Both the position numbers and the translations under genes were made by a program. DNA of 64,000 nucleotides from Desulfocapsa sp. (GTDB lineage: Bacteria > Desulfobacterota > Desulfobulbia > Desulfobulbales > Desulfocapsaceae). Location: NCBI GenBank assembly GCA_030145625.1, contig JAQYVF010000001.1:1-64000 (forward strand), written 5' to 3'. Each line of letters begins with the position of its first letter. The stretch's first letter is position 1. The notes under the pieces are model-generated. The model was not told where the DNA came from. It did not search any database and was given only the letters and a program-made list of their open reading frames with translations. Shown piece after piece: positions 52,862 to 62,920 of the stretch.

Positions 52862-54592
52862 ATGACTAAAACAGAATCAGCAGGTGAGAACTCATTTAGG
52901 CTCGCAGGTGGAACATCCCTTGCGCCTTTTATTCAAAACATACTTCATCAACGTGGAATTACAGAAATAAATGCGTTGCGATCATTTATTGAACCAAAAC
53001 TCCAGGATCTTCCCAGTCCTTTTCTCATGAAGGATATGCAACATGCCGTAACAATAATAGAAAGGGCGATACAGAAAAATCAGGAAATAATTATATGGGG
53101 TGACTATGACGTTGATGGGACCACTGCCACGGCTTTGCTTTTTTCATTTTTTCAAACACTTGGGCATGAAAATATCAGGTTCCATATCCCTAACCGATTG
53201 ACCGATGGCTATGGTTTAAACAGAGAAACATTGCTTACACTGTCCCAGACAGCGAAAGACAGAAAAAGAGTTTTGATTACAGTCGATAATGGAATATCCT
53301 CCTTCGAGGAAGTGCAATATGCTCGTGATCTCGGCTACATAACAATAATCACAGATCATCACATCCCCACAGAAGAGAGAGTAGCTGCAGATGCAGTACT
53401 CAATGCAAAACAGCATGATTGTCATTTCCCAGATGAAAATCTCTCAGGCGTTGGTGTGGCATTTTATCTAGCGATGGCTGTGAGAAGCCATCTTGTTAAA
53501 AATAATTTTTTCCAAGAGAGTAAAAAGGTACCTAACCTCAAATTGTTACTGGATTTAGTTGCTGTAGGAACCATCGCCGACATGGTACCGCTCCTTGGAA
53601 TTAATCGTCTCCTTGTGAAAGCAGGCATGGAAACCATAGCGTTGCGGCAAAATTTTGGCTTGGCCGCTCTTTGTCAGCAGACAAATACAGACACAAGTCG
53701 CATCAGATCTGAAGATGTCTCTTTCCAATTGGCGCCAAAGATCAATGCAGCAGGGCGAATGGGAAATGCCAAAAAGGCAGTTCAGCTCTTTTTGAGTAGC
53801 AATAAAAAAGAGGCAACTGGGATTGCTAATGAACTGATTGAATATAATAAAATACGACGAAACATAAGTTTAGAGGAGTATGAAAAAGCACAAAAGAAAC
53901 GAATAGAAAGCAGCCAGGAAGAAGATAGTTCACTTGTTGTGGCTGGGGGTTTTCATGTTGGCGTCGCCGGCATTGTCGCTGCAAACTTGACGGAAGATTT
54001 TGGTAAACCTGCAATTGTTCTCTGCAAACAGGAGGGGGGGTTGCTGAAAGGGTCAGCCAGATCCATACCGGGAGTCAATCTTCACCGGGCATTGGAAGAA
54101 TGTAATGAAGTGTTGCTTGCCTATGGTGGCCATAAGATGGCTGGTGGGATGACCTTGGAAGAGAAAAATTTGTCTGTTTTTAAAGTTTCTTTTGAGAAAG
54201 CGATATTCAAACAAACAGAAGGTGAATTGTATACCAAAATAGTGAAAGCAGATTGCGACATCAAGCTTTCCGAACTCTTCTCCGGTAACATATTGGATCA
54301 GCTTTACCTGTTAGAACCATTTGGGGAAGGGAATCCTCAGTTAATTTTTCGCGACCTTGATGCAAACATTGAGCAAATAAGCGCTATAGGAAGAGATAAA
54401 AAACATTTACGATTCAGATTCCTGAACGGCAAAAGGAAGATCAACGGCGTGGGCTTCGGACTAGGAGATAAAATAAGGGAGTGCAAGGGGAAAGGAATGA
54501 AAGAAATTTTATATACTCCGACGATCAATTTTTTCAAAGGCCACAGCAGATGGGAGGTAAGGGTGACATCTGTTAAGGATGTTGGGGCATAG
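52862..54592 (+). CDS. recJ: Single-stranded-DNA-specific exonuclease RecJ
   Basis: RecJ degrades 5' single strands in recombination and mismatch repair. The 576-residue protein has the DHH-phosphoesterase motifs IIWGDYDVDGTTATALLF, VDNGISSF, ITDHHIPTEERV and DLVAVGTIADMVPLLGINR. The DHHA1 segment (residues 350-440) carries KGSARSIPGVNLHRALEEC and AYGGHKMAGGMTL, and an OB-fold ends the protein. Length is normal for the family. Confidence 0.95.
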   Translation: MTKTESAGENSFRLAGGTSLAPFIQNILHQRGITEINALRSFIEPKLQDLPSPFLMKDMQHAVTIIERAIQKNQEIIIWGDYDVDGTTATALLFSFFQTLGHENIRFHIPNRLTDGYGLNRETLLTLSQTAKDRKRVLITVDNGISSFEEVQYARDLGYITIITDHHIPTEERVAADAVLNAKQHDCHFPDENLSGVGVAFYLAMAVRSHLVKNNFFQESKKVPNLKLLLDLVAVGTIADMVPLLGINRLLVKAGMETIALRQNFGLAALCQQTNTDTSRIRSEDVSFQLAPKINAAGRMGNAKKAVQLFLSSNKKEATGIANELIEYNKIRRNISLEEYEKAQKKRIESSQEEDSSLVVAGGFHVGVAGIVAANLTEDFGKPAIVLCKQEGGLLKGSARSIPGVNLHRALEECNEVLLAYGGHKMAGGMTLEEKNLSVFKVSFEKAIFKQTEGELYTKIVKADCDIKLSELFSGNILDQLYLLEPFGEGNPQLIFRDLDANIEQISAIGRDKKHLRFRFLNGKRKINGVGFGLGDKIRECKGKGMKEILYTPTINFFKGHSRWEVRVTSVKDVGA

Positions 54593-54929
54593 CTCACTGA
54601 TATTTATATTTAAATAATAACTATACATAATATACATTATGCGACGTTTGATATTGTGTGGTTTTTGTTTGATTCTGTTACGACACTGGCCGGTATCTTT
54701 TTCTCCAGCCATCCTTTCAGGAAAGTTAAGGTTGCTCATCCGAATAACTCCAAGAGAATCGTTTCAATAAACAGCATTCAAATTCCTTTTTGTTGTGTCA
54801 GCGTTGCGTCAGATGTACCTCTCGTATCGCCTCTTTCCATTTTTTTGGAAAAATGGTAAAACGGGCAATCTTAACAAGATGAATTATGCAGTAATATTCC
54901 TCAAAAAATACATACGGATTAAGTCGACT
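54593..54929. other. Gap between recJ and purB
   Basis: A 44-codon ORF from ATG 54639 and overlapping fragments in other frames are present, but none has a ribosome site or recognised family, so I call no gene. A broken lipoprotein-like gene is possible, because the first fragment starts with a basic-hydrophobic segment. No promoter or terminator is clear. Confidence 0.3.
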
Positions 54930-56375
54930 ATGAATAGAGATATCTATCAGGAACCCCTTGTCAGTCGTTATACCAGTCGTGAAATGCAGGTCCTTTTTTC
55001 TGAAAAGACCAAATTCACCACCTGGAGAAAATGCTGGCTAGCGCTCGCTGAAGCCCAGTACGAACTTGGGCTTACTGATATTGTAAAAAAAGAGATGCTT
55101 GACGAGATGCGGTCAAATATTGATAACATCGATTACGATGTCGCGGCCGCCAAGGAAAAAGAAATCCGACATGATGTGATGGCTCATGTCTTTGAATTTG
55201 GGACAAAATGTCCTAAAGCAGAAGGTATCATTCATCTTGGCGCCACCTCTCAATTTGTCGTCTGTAATACCGACCTTATTGTTCAGAAAAAGGCCCTGGT
55301 TCTTATTCGCAGAGCCCTGCTTAAGGTCATCTCTAACCTCGCCAAATTTTGTCTTGAACATAAGGATTTACCTACTTTAGGCTTCACTCATTATCAACCC
55401 GCCCAACCTACCACTGTCGGTAAAAGAAATACTTTATACATTCAGGACCTTGTCATGGATCTTGAATATATAGATAATTTTCTGGCACAGGTCAAAGCCC
55501 GAGGGGCAAAGGGAACTGTTGGCACTCAGGCTACATTTCTTGAACTTTTTCACGGAGACAACGAAAAAGTACGCCAGCTTGATAGTCTTGTTTCTGAAAA
55601 ACTTGGGTTCGACAGCACCTTTGCTGTTACTGGGCAAACCTATCCCCGTAAGCTTGATATGAAACTTGCTGAAACCCTTGCTGGTATTGGAGCTTCTGCC
55701 CATAAGTTTGGAGTGGATCTTCGCTTATTGTCTAATTTGAAAGTTCAGGAGGAACCTTTTGCAAAACAACAAACAGGTTCTTCGGCCATGGCCTACAAGA
55801 GAAACCCCATGCGTTCAGAACGCATGACCGGCCTTTCGCGTAAACTTATGGGACTTCCCGCTGACTTTGCAGCGACCTTTTCCAATCAGTGGTTCGAGAG
55901 GACCCTCGATGATTCGGCCATCCGTCGTATGGATATTCCCCAGGCCTTTTTGCTCACCGACGCAATCCTCAAGTTATACATTAACATCACGAACCAAATG
56001 GTCGTCTTTCCTAAACAAATAGAAAGGCACCTTCGTATGGAACTTCCTTTTATGTCCACTGAAAAAATCCTTATGGAAGCTGTGGAAAAAGGAAAAAGCA
56101 GGCAGGAAATGCATGAAGTCGTAAAAGAGCATTCATTTGCTGCGGGCAAGGTTGTTAAAGAACAAGGCCTGGATAACGACTTGCTGGAGAGGCTGGCCCA
56201 AGATGATCGTATCCCCTTCTCTCTTGAGGAAATCATGGGATTGGTTGGCGACTACAGTCAGTTCACCGGCAGGGCCTCGGCGCAGACTGATGAGTATGTT
56301 CGCGAGGTGGTCGTCCCGCTGCTTGCAGCGCGAGAAGACCAAATGGGAGAAGTGGATTCTTCTTTGTCCGTTTGA
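54930..56375 (+). CDS. purB: Adenylosuccinate lyase
   Basis: PurB acts twice in purine synthesis, splitting SAICAR and adenylosuccinate. The 481-residue protein opens with NRDIYQEPLVSRYTSREMQ, has GIIHLGATSQFVVCNTD, and carries the fumarase/aspartase signature SSAMAYKRNPMRSERMTGL. TVGTQATFLELFHGD is the loop of this subgroup. The ATG at 54930 matches the family start; the upstream in-frame ATG adds residues with no match. Confidence 0.93.
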   Translation: MNRDIYQEPLVSRYTSREMQVLFSEKTKFTTWRKCWLALAEAQYELGLTDIVKKEMLDEMRSNIDNIDYDVAAAKEKEIRHDVMAHVFEFGTKCPKAEGIIHLGATSQFVVCNTDLIVQKKALVLIRRALLKVISNLAKFCLEHKDLPTLGFTHYQPAQPTTVGKRNTLYIQDLVMDLEYIDNFLAQVKARGAKGTVGTQATFLELFHGDNEKVRQLDSLVSEKLGFDSTFAVTGQTYPRKLDMKLAETLAGIGASAHKFGVDLRLLSNLKVQEEPFAKQQTGSSAMAYKRNPMRSERMTGLSRKLMGLPADFAATFSNQWFERTLDDSAIRRMDIPQAFLLTDAILKLYINITNQMVVFPKQIERHLRMELPFMSTEKILMEAVEKGKSRQEMHEVVKEHSFAAGKVVKEQGLDNDLLERLAQDDRIPFSLEEIMGLVGDYSQFTGRASAQTDEYVREVVVPLLAAREDQMGEVDSSLSV

Positions 56376-56403
56376 CCATGAAGACTTTCAGGAATAGCTC
56401 CTT

Positions 56404-56604
56404 ATGATACTCCAAGAGCTCTATCTCCGTATAGCTCCCGCGAGATACCATTACCTTAAGTTTATCCTTGAGGGGTACGATGGTCTTTGTCTTTTGTCAA
56501 CAGTCCCTGACGCGCATGGATGTGTTGTTCTTCGCTATCCTCATGAACAAAATAAAACTGTTTTTAGTCTCCTCGGAAATATCGCCTGTTCAATCAGGCC
56601 ATAA
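56404..56604 (+). CDS. DUF4911-like small protein
   Basis: The 66-residue protein reads ELYLRIAPARYHYLKFILEG and then YDGLCLLSTV, which fits the DUF4911 family found beside miaB in Desulfobacterota. No catalytic residues are known. It lies 28 bp after purB and 32 bp before miaB, in the same orientation, so it is likely co-expressed. Function unknown. Confidence 0.7.
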   Translation: MILQELYLRIAPARYHYLKFILEGYDGLCLLSTVPDAHGCVVLRYPHEQNKTVFSLLGNIACSIRP

Positions 56605-56636
56605 TTGCATTTTAACTAATTGAAATAATAAGCAAC

Positions 56637-58001
56637 ATGCCCAATAAATCATTTTTTATCAAAACGTTCGGTTGTCAGATGAACGAGCGTGACTCCGAAA
56701 TCATGGCTCAGCTTCTCGGGGAAAGGGGGTATGTCGAAACAGGCGATTCTGACCAGGCAGATCTAATCATCCTTAATACCTGTTCCATCAGGGCTAAGGC
56801 CGAACAGAAAGTTATGAGCCTCCTGGGAGTGTTGCGTAAACAGAAAAAACGCAATCCCGGGCTGAAAATTTGTGTGGCAGGCTGCGTAGCTCAGCGGGAA
56901 GGTAAACAGATTATTGAACGTATGCCCCACGTCGATCTGGTTATCGGAACACAGAGTATCTATCAGTTAACCGACCTCCTCGATAACTTGGAGGACCGGC
57001 CTGTGGTAACCATGCTCTCTGATGATTACCAAATTCCACCCTTCATACCTGACCTAACGGCTGGGCCAGAGCAAAAACAACATTCAGCAGTACCCTTTAA
57101 GAAATTTCTTACCATCATGCAGGGCTGTAACAACTACTGTTCCTACTGCGTTGTACCTTTCACTAGAGGAAGGGAAATATCGCGCAAGGTCAGTCACATA
57201 TTGGACGAAGCTCACTCGTTGGTTGAGGCTGGTGTCAAGGAAATCACCCTCCTAGGACAAAACGTCAATTCTTACGGAAAGACCAATGTCGTCAGTGATG
57301 ACACCGATGATTACAGTTTTGCCGATCTTCTGCGGGCAGTATCTGTAATTCCCGGACTACAGCGTCTTCGCTTTACCACCTCCAACCCGAAAGATCTTTC
57401 CGATGACCTGATGCGTTGTTTTGCAGAAGTTGAGATTCTCTGTCCACAGTTTCACCTTCCCGTTCAATCCGGCTCAAACAGGATACTCTCCCTGATGAAT
57501 CGAAAATATTCCAGAGAACTCTATCTGGAAAAGGTTGCGGCTTTACGTGCATACCGCCCTGAAATTGCCCTGACAACCGATATGATAGTCGGCTTTCCTG
57601 GTGAAACTGATCATGATTTTGAAGAGACTATGTCACTTCTTGAAGAAGTTCAGTACCACGGTTCTTTTTCGTTTAAATACTCCGACCGACCCGGCACTCG
57701 CTCTTCAGAATTTACAGATAAGGTCGATGAGGCGCTCAAGTCGGACCGGCTTCGTATTTTCCAGGCCAGGCAAGATGCAATAAGCCTGCAGCATAATGAG
57801 CGCTATGTGGGCAGGACCTTTCCGGTTATGATAGAAAAGGTTGCTCAGGGCTCAATTGTCGGCCGCACAAAAACGAATCATTTGGTCCATATTGCAAATA
57901 CCTTTAACAATTTTCTGCCTGGTGAGATTGTCTCGGTTCGCATTATTCATGCGGGACAACATTCGCTGCGCGGAGAACTTCTCGACCAGGATCAACAGTA
58001 A
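56637..58001 (+). CDS. miaB: tRNA-2-methylthio-N6-dimethylallyladenosine synthase
   Basis: MiaB adds the methylthio group to the i6A37 base made by MiaA. The 454-residue radical SAM enzyme has an N-terminal UPF0004 domain with cysteines in KTFGCQMNERDSE, LNTCSIRAKAEQK and CVAGCVAQREGK. The radical SAM cluster is MQGCNNYCSYCVVPFTRGRE, and the final 65 residues look like a TRAM domain (FPVMIEKVAQGSIVGRTKTN). All features are present and length is normal. Confidence 0.96.
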   Translation: MPNKSFFIKTFGCQMNERDSEIMAQLLGERGYVETGDSDQADLIILNTCSIRAKAEQKVMSLLGVLRKQKKRNPGLKICVAGCVAQREGKQIIERMPHVDLVIGTQSIYQLTDLLDNLEDRPVVTMLSDDYQIPPFIPDLTAGPEQKQHSAVPFKKFLTIMQGCNNYCSYCVVPFTRGREISRKVSHILDEAHSLVEAGVKEITLLGQNVNSYGKTNVVSDDTDDYSFADLLRAVSVIPGLQRLRFTTSNPKDLSDDLMRCFAEVEILCPQFHLPVQSGSNRILSLMNRKYSRELYLEKVAALRAYRPEIALTTDMIVGFPGETDHDFEETMSLLEEVQYHGSFSFKYSDRPGTRSSEFTDKVDEALKSDRLRIFQARQDAISLQHNERYVGRTFPVMIEKVAQGSIVGRTKTNHLVHIANTFNNFLPGEIVSVRIIHAGQHSLRGELLDQDQQ

Positions 58002-58030
58002 CAAATATCAAACTGATATAGCGAGTAAAT

Positions 58031-58675
58031 ATGATAGACCTACACACCCATACATTTTTTAGTGATGGAGCATTGGTCCCGGCAGAACATCTTCGCAGGG
58101 TAGAGATCCTCGGATACGAGGCGGTTGCCATTACCGACCATGCGGACAGTTCCAACCTGGATTTTATCATTCCCCGTATGGTGCAAGCCGCCAAAGACCT
58201 GAACCCTCATTCCAATACCCGTCTTCTCCCTGGAATCGAGCTGACTCATGTCCCCCCTGCCCTGATCGCTTCGCTAACCAGACAGGCACGGGAACTTGGA
58301 GCACTGGTGGTTGTAGTTCATGGTGAGACCCCTGTAGAACCAGTGGTCCCAGGAACCAATCTGGCTGCCATAGAGGCTGGCGTGGATGTTCTTTCTCACC
58401 CAGGCTTCATAAGCGAAGAGGAGGTTCGTCTGGCAGCGGACAATGGTGTTATGCTGGAACTTTCCGGGCGCAAAGGGCACTCACTGACCAATGGTCATGT
58501 TGCTCGTCTGGCCGTAAAGGCAGGTGCCAGACTGGTAGTCAACGCCGATGCGCACGATCCTGGAGATTTCCTTACTGCTGAAATGGCAAGAAAAGTTGCA
58601 TTAGGTGCAGGGTTAACAGATGAGGACTATGAGCAGATCCGAGCTGATGTGAAGAACTTTGTGGATAGTCTGTAA
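58031..58675 (+). CDS. PHP-domain phosphoesterase
   Basis: The 214-residue protein has the PHP metal-site motifs MIDLHTHTFFSDG, AVAITDHADSSN, LLPGIELTH, and later VVVVHGETPVEP and LVVNADAHDPGDF. The chemistry should be phosphoester hydrolysis with two or three metal ions. Relatives include histidinol phosphatases and nucleic-acid or ADP-linked phosphoesterases, so the substrate is open. It follows miaB by 29 bp. Confidence 0.85.
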   Translation: MIDLHTHTFFSDGALVPAEHLRRVEILGYEAVAITDHADSSNLDFIIPRMVQAAKDLNPHSNTRLLPGIELTHVPPALIASLTRQARELGALVVVVHGETPVEPVVPGTNLAAIEAGVDVLSHPGFISEEEVRLAADNGVMLELSGRKGHSLTNGHVARLAVKAGARLVVNADAHDPGDFLTAEMARKVALGAGLTDEDYEQIRADVKNFVDSL

Positions 58676-58836
58676 TTAGGATGCCTATTTGCGGCTGAAG
58701 CCGCTCTTTATATGGGAGGTTGGATCATTACCAATATTGTCTTTTTCGCATAGCTCAAAAACCGACTTACACTGAGTTTTACAGGACGTAAAGTTTTTCA
58801 TTGGATGCCTGGCCTCCAATGTGACATGAATTTGCC

Positions 58837-60870
58837 CTACTCTTTCTCCTCATTCCCCTCCCCTGTTCCTCCTTCCTGTGTATCTGCAACTGCCTCTTGC
58901 AATCCTGGCAAGGTAAGATTTGTTTTTTTCGCTTGCGGCTTTTTGCCGGTGGCATCAGTTACCCGTCGCACCCTACGTGGAGAGACCCGTTTCCCTTTGG
59001 CAGCAGGTCCTTTTACCAGGTACTCGTCAAAAAAAATCTCAACCACATTGGATTTTGCTCGGGGAGAAGGCATGAGGCTTGCCCGGGCACTTTTTTCTTT
59101 GCCTAAAAGAAGGAGTAGAATTTTTGACCGTTTATGTTCGTCAAAAAGCTTGTACTCCTTGTCGAGGATGAATTTTGGTGTGGCGAAACGTTTTACATAG
59201 CAGAGGCTTTCTCGTCCTTCCCGGTACACCATATTAAAGACCGTCCCTTTTTCGACCTTACCTAACCAGAGAAGATTATGACCAACAAAGAGTTTGTCGG
59301 TTACCTGGATAACCTTGTACATTCCCGTGTCGTAAATAAGAAGCAAACGATCATACTCTGAACAGGCTATAGAAAAATCGGATTTGGGGTCACTAGCCTT
59401 GATTTGATGACCAAGAAAACCTTCCTCCCTGTCATAACAGACAGTAAGGTTAGACAGCGCCACCTTGCGAACACTGACCTCGGTGAACTCCTTGATTTCA
59501 GTAAGACGGGGATAGTGGCCTCCATACTTTTTCAATAAGGAATCGATATGGGCGGTTGTATAAGCAATCATATCCGTAAGATGCTTCTTGATAACCTTGA
59601 TGTCACGTCGAATGGATTGGATTTCCTTCTGTTGTTTGTTGATGTCATATCGGGATATGCGCTTGATTCTAATCTCGAGAAGCCTCTCAATATCTTCAGT
59701 AACAACAGGACGTTTAAGTTCCTCTGTAAATGGCAATAGCGCCTCATCCACTCCCTTGATCACAGCCTTGAAGCTGGTCTTTTCCTCAATGGTTTTATAG
59801 AGGCGCTCTTCAATGAATATCTGCTCCAGCAGTCGAGCATGAAGTCTGTCTTCTAAACGACCAAGATCTATCTCCAGTTCTCTGGTTAAATCTTTTAGAA
59901 GTTTTTTGGTATTATACTGTAAGACTTCTTCAACCGTGGCTGTTCGGGGGATCCCATTCTGGACCAAGGTAAGATTCGGGCTTATGGGTACTTCGCAATC
60001 GGTGAAGGCATACAGGGCCTTGATGGTATCCTTGGCATACGTCCCTCTTGCCAGCTTGATTTCAATTTCTACCTCTTCGGCCGTGTAGTCGTTGATGGAA
60101 ATAATTTTTATTTTACCGGCCTTGGCCGCTTTTTCAACAGAATCAATAAGAGATTGTGTGGTTGTGGTATAGGGAATCTCTTTGATCAGGATGGTCTTTT
60201 CGTTGGCCTCTTCCATTCGTGCCCGACAGCGTATTTTACCGTTGCCATGATTATAGAGAGAAACGTCTACCATCCCTCCCTGGATAAAATCAGGATAGAG
60301 AGTCACTTCCTCCCCTTGCAGGGTCTGTTTTTGTGCCTCCAGTAGTTCACAAAAATTATGGGGCATCACCTTGGTAGCCATTCCGACCGCAATCCCTTCC
60401 GCCCCCTGTAGCAAAAGCAGGGGGATTTTGCATGGCAGGGTAACCGGTTCCTTCATTCGGCCGTCATAGGAATCAATAAACTCCGTGAGATCTTTATTGA
60501 ACATAACCTCACGAGCCAATGGAGAAAGTCGGCATTCGATATAACGAGGTGCGGAAGCCTGATCCCCGGTGAAGATATTACCGTAATTTCCCTGTCGATC
60601 AATGAGATAGCCTTTGTTGGCAAGATTCACCAAAGCTGCAAAGATAGACTGATCGCCATGGGGGTGCAGCTTCATGGTGGCGCCCACCACGTTGGCAACC
60701 TTATGGAAACGACCGTCATCCATATTAAAAAGGGTCTGCAGGATGCGGCGTTGAACCGGTTTGAGGCCGTCGTTAATATCAGGAATGGCACGCTCTTTGA
60801 TGACGTAAGAGGTGTATTCCAGGAAGTTATACTCAAAAAGCTGACGAAGTTTACCGTGCTGAGAGTCCAA
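58837..60870 (-). CDS. parC: DNA topoisomerase IV subunit A
   Basis: ParC holds the DNA-cleaving tyrosine of a type IIA topoisomerase. The 677-residue protein shows EYTSYVIKERAIPDINDGLK, PVQRRILQTL, then HPHGDQSIFAALVNLA and the catalytic Tyr in SAPRYIECRLSPLA. The C-terminal beta-pinwheel region is shorter than in GyrA and lacks an obvious GyrA box. It ends in a lysine-rich, then acidic tail. I place the start at the TTG at 60870, as the ORF upstream of it encodes low-complexity residues with no match; it follows parE by about 70 bp. Confidence 0.88.
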   Translation of the reverse strand: MDSQHGKLRQLFEYNFLEYTSYVIKERAIPDINDGLKPVQRRILQTLFNMDDGRFHKVANVVGATMKLHPHGDQSIFAALVNLANKGYLIDRQGNYGNIFTGDQASAPRYIECRLSPLAREVMFNKDLTEFIDSYDGRMKEPVTLPCKIPLLLLQGAEGIAVGMATKVMPHNFCELLEAQKQTLQGEEVTLYPDFIQGGMVDVSLYNHGNGKIRCRARMEEANEKTILIKEIPYTTTTQSLIDSVEKAAKAGKIKIISINDYTAEEVEIEIKLARGTYAKDTIKALYAFTDCEVPISPNLTLVQNGIPRTATVEEVLQYNTKKLLKDLTRELEIDLGRLEDRLHARLLEQIFIEERLYKTIEEKTSFKAVIKGVDEALLPFTEELKRPVVTEDIERLLEIRIKRISRYDINKQQKEIQSIRRDIKVIKKHLTDMIAYTTAHIDSLLKKYGGHYPRLTEIKEFTEVSVRKVALSNLTVCYDREEGFLGHQIKASDPKSDFSIACSEYDRLLLIYDTGMYKVIQVTDKLFVGHNLLWLGKVEKGTVFNMVYREGRESLCYVKRFATPKFILDKEYKLFDEHKRSKILLLLLGKEKSARASLMPSPRAKSNVVEIFFDEYLVKGPAAKGKRVSPRRVRRVTDATGKKPQAKKTNLTLPGLQEAVADTQEGGTGEGNEEKE

Positions 60871-60940
60871 TTGCGCCTGTATTGTAAAAGTTTTCAGGAA
60901 AGTCCATGGAGGCCTGCAGATTAAAGAGAAGGAGCAGGAG

Positions 60941-62767
60941 TTATAAAAGATTTTCCATGATATACGCTTTTCGTTCAGGGGTGTTTTTCCCCATATAAAA
61001 GGAGAGGACGTCGGACAGTTCACTCACCGAACCCATGTCCACTTGCTTGAGTATAATGTCGGGGCCGATAAACTGTTTGAATTCCTTTGGTGATATCTCA
61101 CCAAGTCCCTTAAAGCGAGTAGTTTCAACAGTTTTCTTAACTTTACCTTTCCCCTGAAGCTTACGGGTTGCGCCATCTCGTTCTTTGTCGGTATAGCAGT
61201 AGATGGTCTCCACCTTTGTCCTTACTCTGAAAATAGGGGTTTCCAAAATGTAGACATGTCCGAGCTTCACCAGCGGTTCAAAGTAGTGGAGAAAAAAGGT
61301 CAAAAGCAGGTTGCGGATATGCAGTCCATCCACATCAGCATCAGTTGCCAGGATAACCTTGTCAAAGCGCAGATCTGCGACAGAGTCTTCAATGTTGAGC
61401 GCCCGCATGAGGGAGTACATTTCCTCATTTTTATAGAGCAAAGCAAGTTTTTGGCCCAGTACATTCATGGGCTTGCCCTTCAATGAAAAAACAGCCTGAG
61501 TTAGAGGGTCACGGGAGGAAACAATTGATCCGGCCGCGGACTGGCCTTCGGTAATGAAAACCATATTTTCCTGTCCGGTGTCCGAAGCCTTGTTCCGGGC
61601 AGGATGATGTTTACAGTCTTTAAGTTGGGGAATCTTCAGGGCAACTTTTCTGGCCTTGGCCTTAGCTTCCTTGCGGACACTCTGCAGCTCTTTACGCACC
61701 TTCTGGTTACGCTGCACCTTTTCCAGGACACGTTCGGCCAGGTCCGTATCTTTATATAAGGAACTGGCGACCGCATCTTTGACTTTGTTGACAATCCAGG
61801 AACGGATGTCGGTGTTGCCGAGTTTGTTTTTTGTCTGTGATTCAAAGACCGGTTCAACGATCTTTACTGCCAAGGTCGCGACCACGCCGTCACGAACATC
61901 GTTGCCGGTGAATTTTTTATTGGAATACTCATTAACCCCTTTGAGGAGTCCTTCACGTAACGCAGAAAGGTGGGTACCGCCTTCGCTGGTGTAGGTCCCG
62001 TTAACAAAACTATAATAGGTGTCGCTGTAGCCTTCAGTATGGGAAAAGGCAAATTCAAGCGTGGAGTCCTGGTAGTGAATGGGATCGTAGATATTTTGGC
62101 CGCCAAGTTCCTTTTCCAAGAGATCAAGGAGGCCGTTGGAGGAATGGAAACAGGTCTTGTCCAGGTAGATCTTCAGGCCTGCGTTAAGGTATGCATACCG
62201 CCAAAGTCGTTTTTCTACATATTCCCGATCAAATGTAAAATTGGGAAAGAGTTCGGCATCAGGAAGAAACTCAATGAGAGTGCCATCCGGTTCATCGCTT
62301 TTCCCCTGATCTTGTCCCGTTATGATACCATTGTTAAACGTGGCGGAGGCAAACTTACCTTCGCGGTAAGCAGTTACCTGAAAAAAATCAGACATGGCAT
62401 TAACTGCCTTGGTTCCCACTCCATTGAGACCAACGGAAAACTGAAAAACGTCAGTGGAGTATTTCGCTCCGGTGTTAATCCGAGAGACGCAATCCACAAC
62501 TTTACCAAGGGGGATCCCTCGCCCGAAATCTCGAACCTGGACACGCCCTTCCTCAGATATCGAGACATCCACTTTTTTGCCGGCTCCCATGATAAATTCA
62601 TCCACGGCATTATCGATAACTTCCTTAAGAAGAATATATATTCCATCATCGGGATGTGTGCCTGAACCGAGACGACCGATATACATACCAGGTCGTTTCC
62701 TGATATGCTCAAGGGAACTGAGGGTCTTCACCTTACTTTCGTCGTAAATATGTTGTGTTGATGCCAT
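60941..62767 (-). CDS. parE: DNA topoisomerase IV subunit B
   Basis: The ATPase subunit partner of ParC. The 608-residue protein has a GHKL domain: LKEVIDNAVDEFIMG, VQVRDFGRGIPLGKV and a glycine loop at SVGLNGVGTKAVNAMS. The TOPRIM domain shows VFITEGQSAAGSIVSSRD and ILATDADVDGLHIRNLLL. Length is shorter than GyrB because the extra insert is absent. parE precedes parC in one operon. Confidence 0.93.
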   Translation of the reverse strand: MASTQHIYDESKVKTLSSLEHIRKRPGMYIGRLGSGTHPDDGIYILLKEVIDNAVDEFIMGAGKKVDVSISEEGRVQVRDFGRGIPLGKVVDCVSRINTGAKYSTDVFQFSVGLNGVGTKAVNAMSDFFQVTAYREGKFASATFNNGIITGQDQGKSDEPDGTLIEFLPDAELFPNFTFDREYVEKRLWRYAYLNAGLKIYLDKTCFHSSNGLLDLLEKELGGQNIYDPIHYQDSTLEFAFSHTEGYSDTYYSFVNGTYTSEGGTHLSALREGLLKGVNEYSNKKFTGNDVRDGVVATLAVKIVEPVFESQTKNKLGNTDIRSWIVNKVKDAVASSLYKDTDLAERVLEKVQRNQKVRKELQSVRKEAKAKARKVALKIPQLKDCKHHPARNKASDTGQENMVFITEGQSAAGSIVSSRDPLTQAVFSLKGKPMNVLGQKLALLYKNEEMYSLMRALNIEDSVADLRFDKVILATDADVDGLHIRNLLLTFFLHYFEPLVKLGHVYILETPIFRVRTKVETIYCYTDKERDGATRKLQGKGKVKKTVETTRFKGLGEISPKEFKQFIGPDIILKQVDMGSVSELSDVLSFYMGKNTPERKAYIMENLL

Positions 62768-62920
62768 TAGTTAACAAGTTACATGAGGTTGCTATGAATT
62801 GTTGAGTAGATGAGATATTGCAATAGTATTGTATTTTACTATATTTGGCAAGAGCAGGACAAAAGAGGCTAAAACATAAGGATATCATTAAATTGTGAAC
62901 AGTAGATAAAAAGGAATTCC

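Noticed and set aside
54639-54770. 44-codon ORF with a basic-hydrophobic start, possible lipoprotein or broken gene
   Set aside because: There is no ribosome site, no recognisable family, and no continuous frame with the neighbouring fragment. I leave it as a gap.
58676-58836. Inverted repeats after the PHP gene (GCGGC/GCCGC and CATTGGA/TCCAATG)
   Set aside because: Stems are short, no T-run follows, and no flanking duplication exists, so they are neither a terminator nor a mobile element that I can support.
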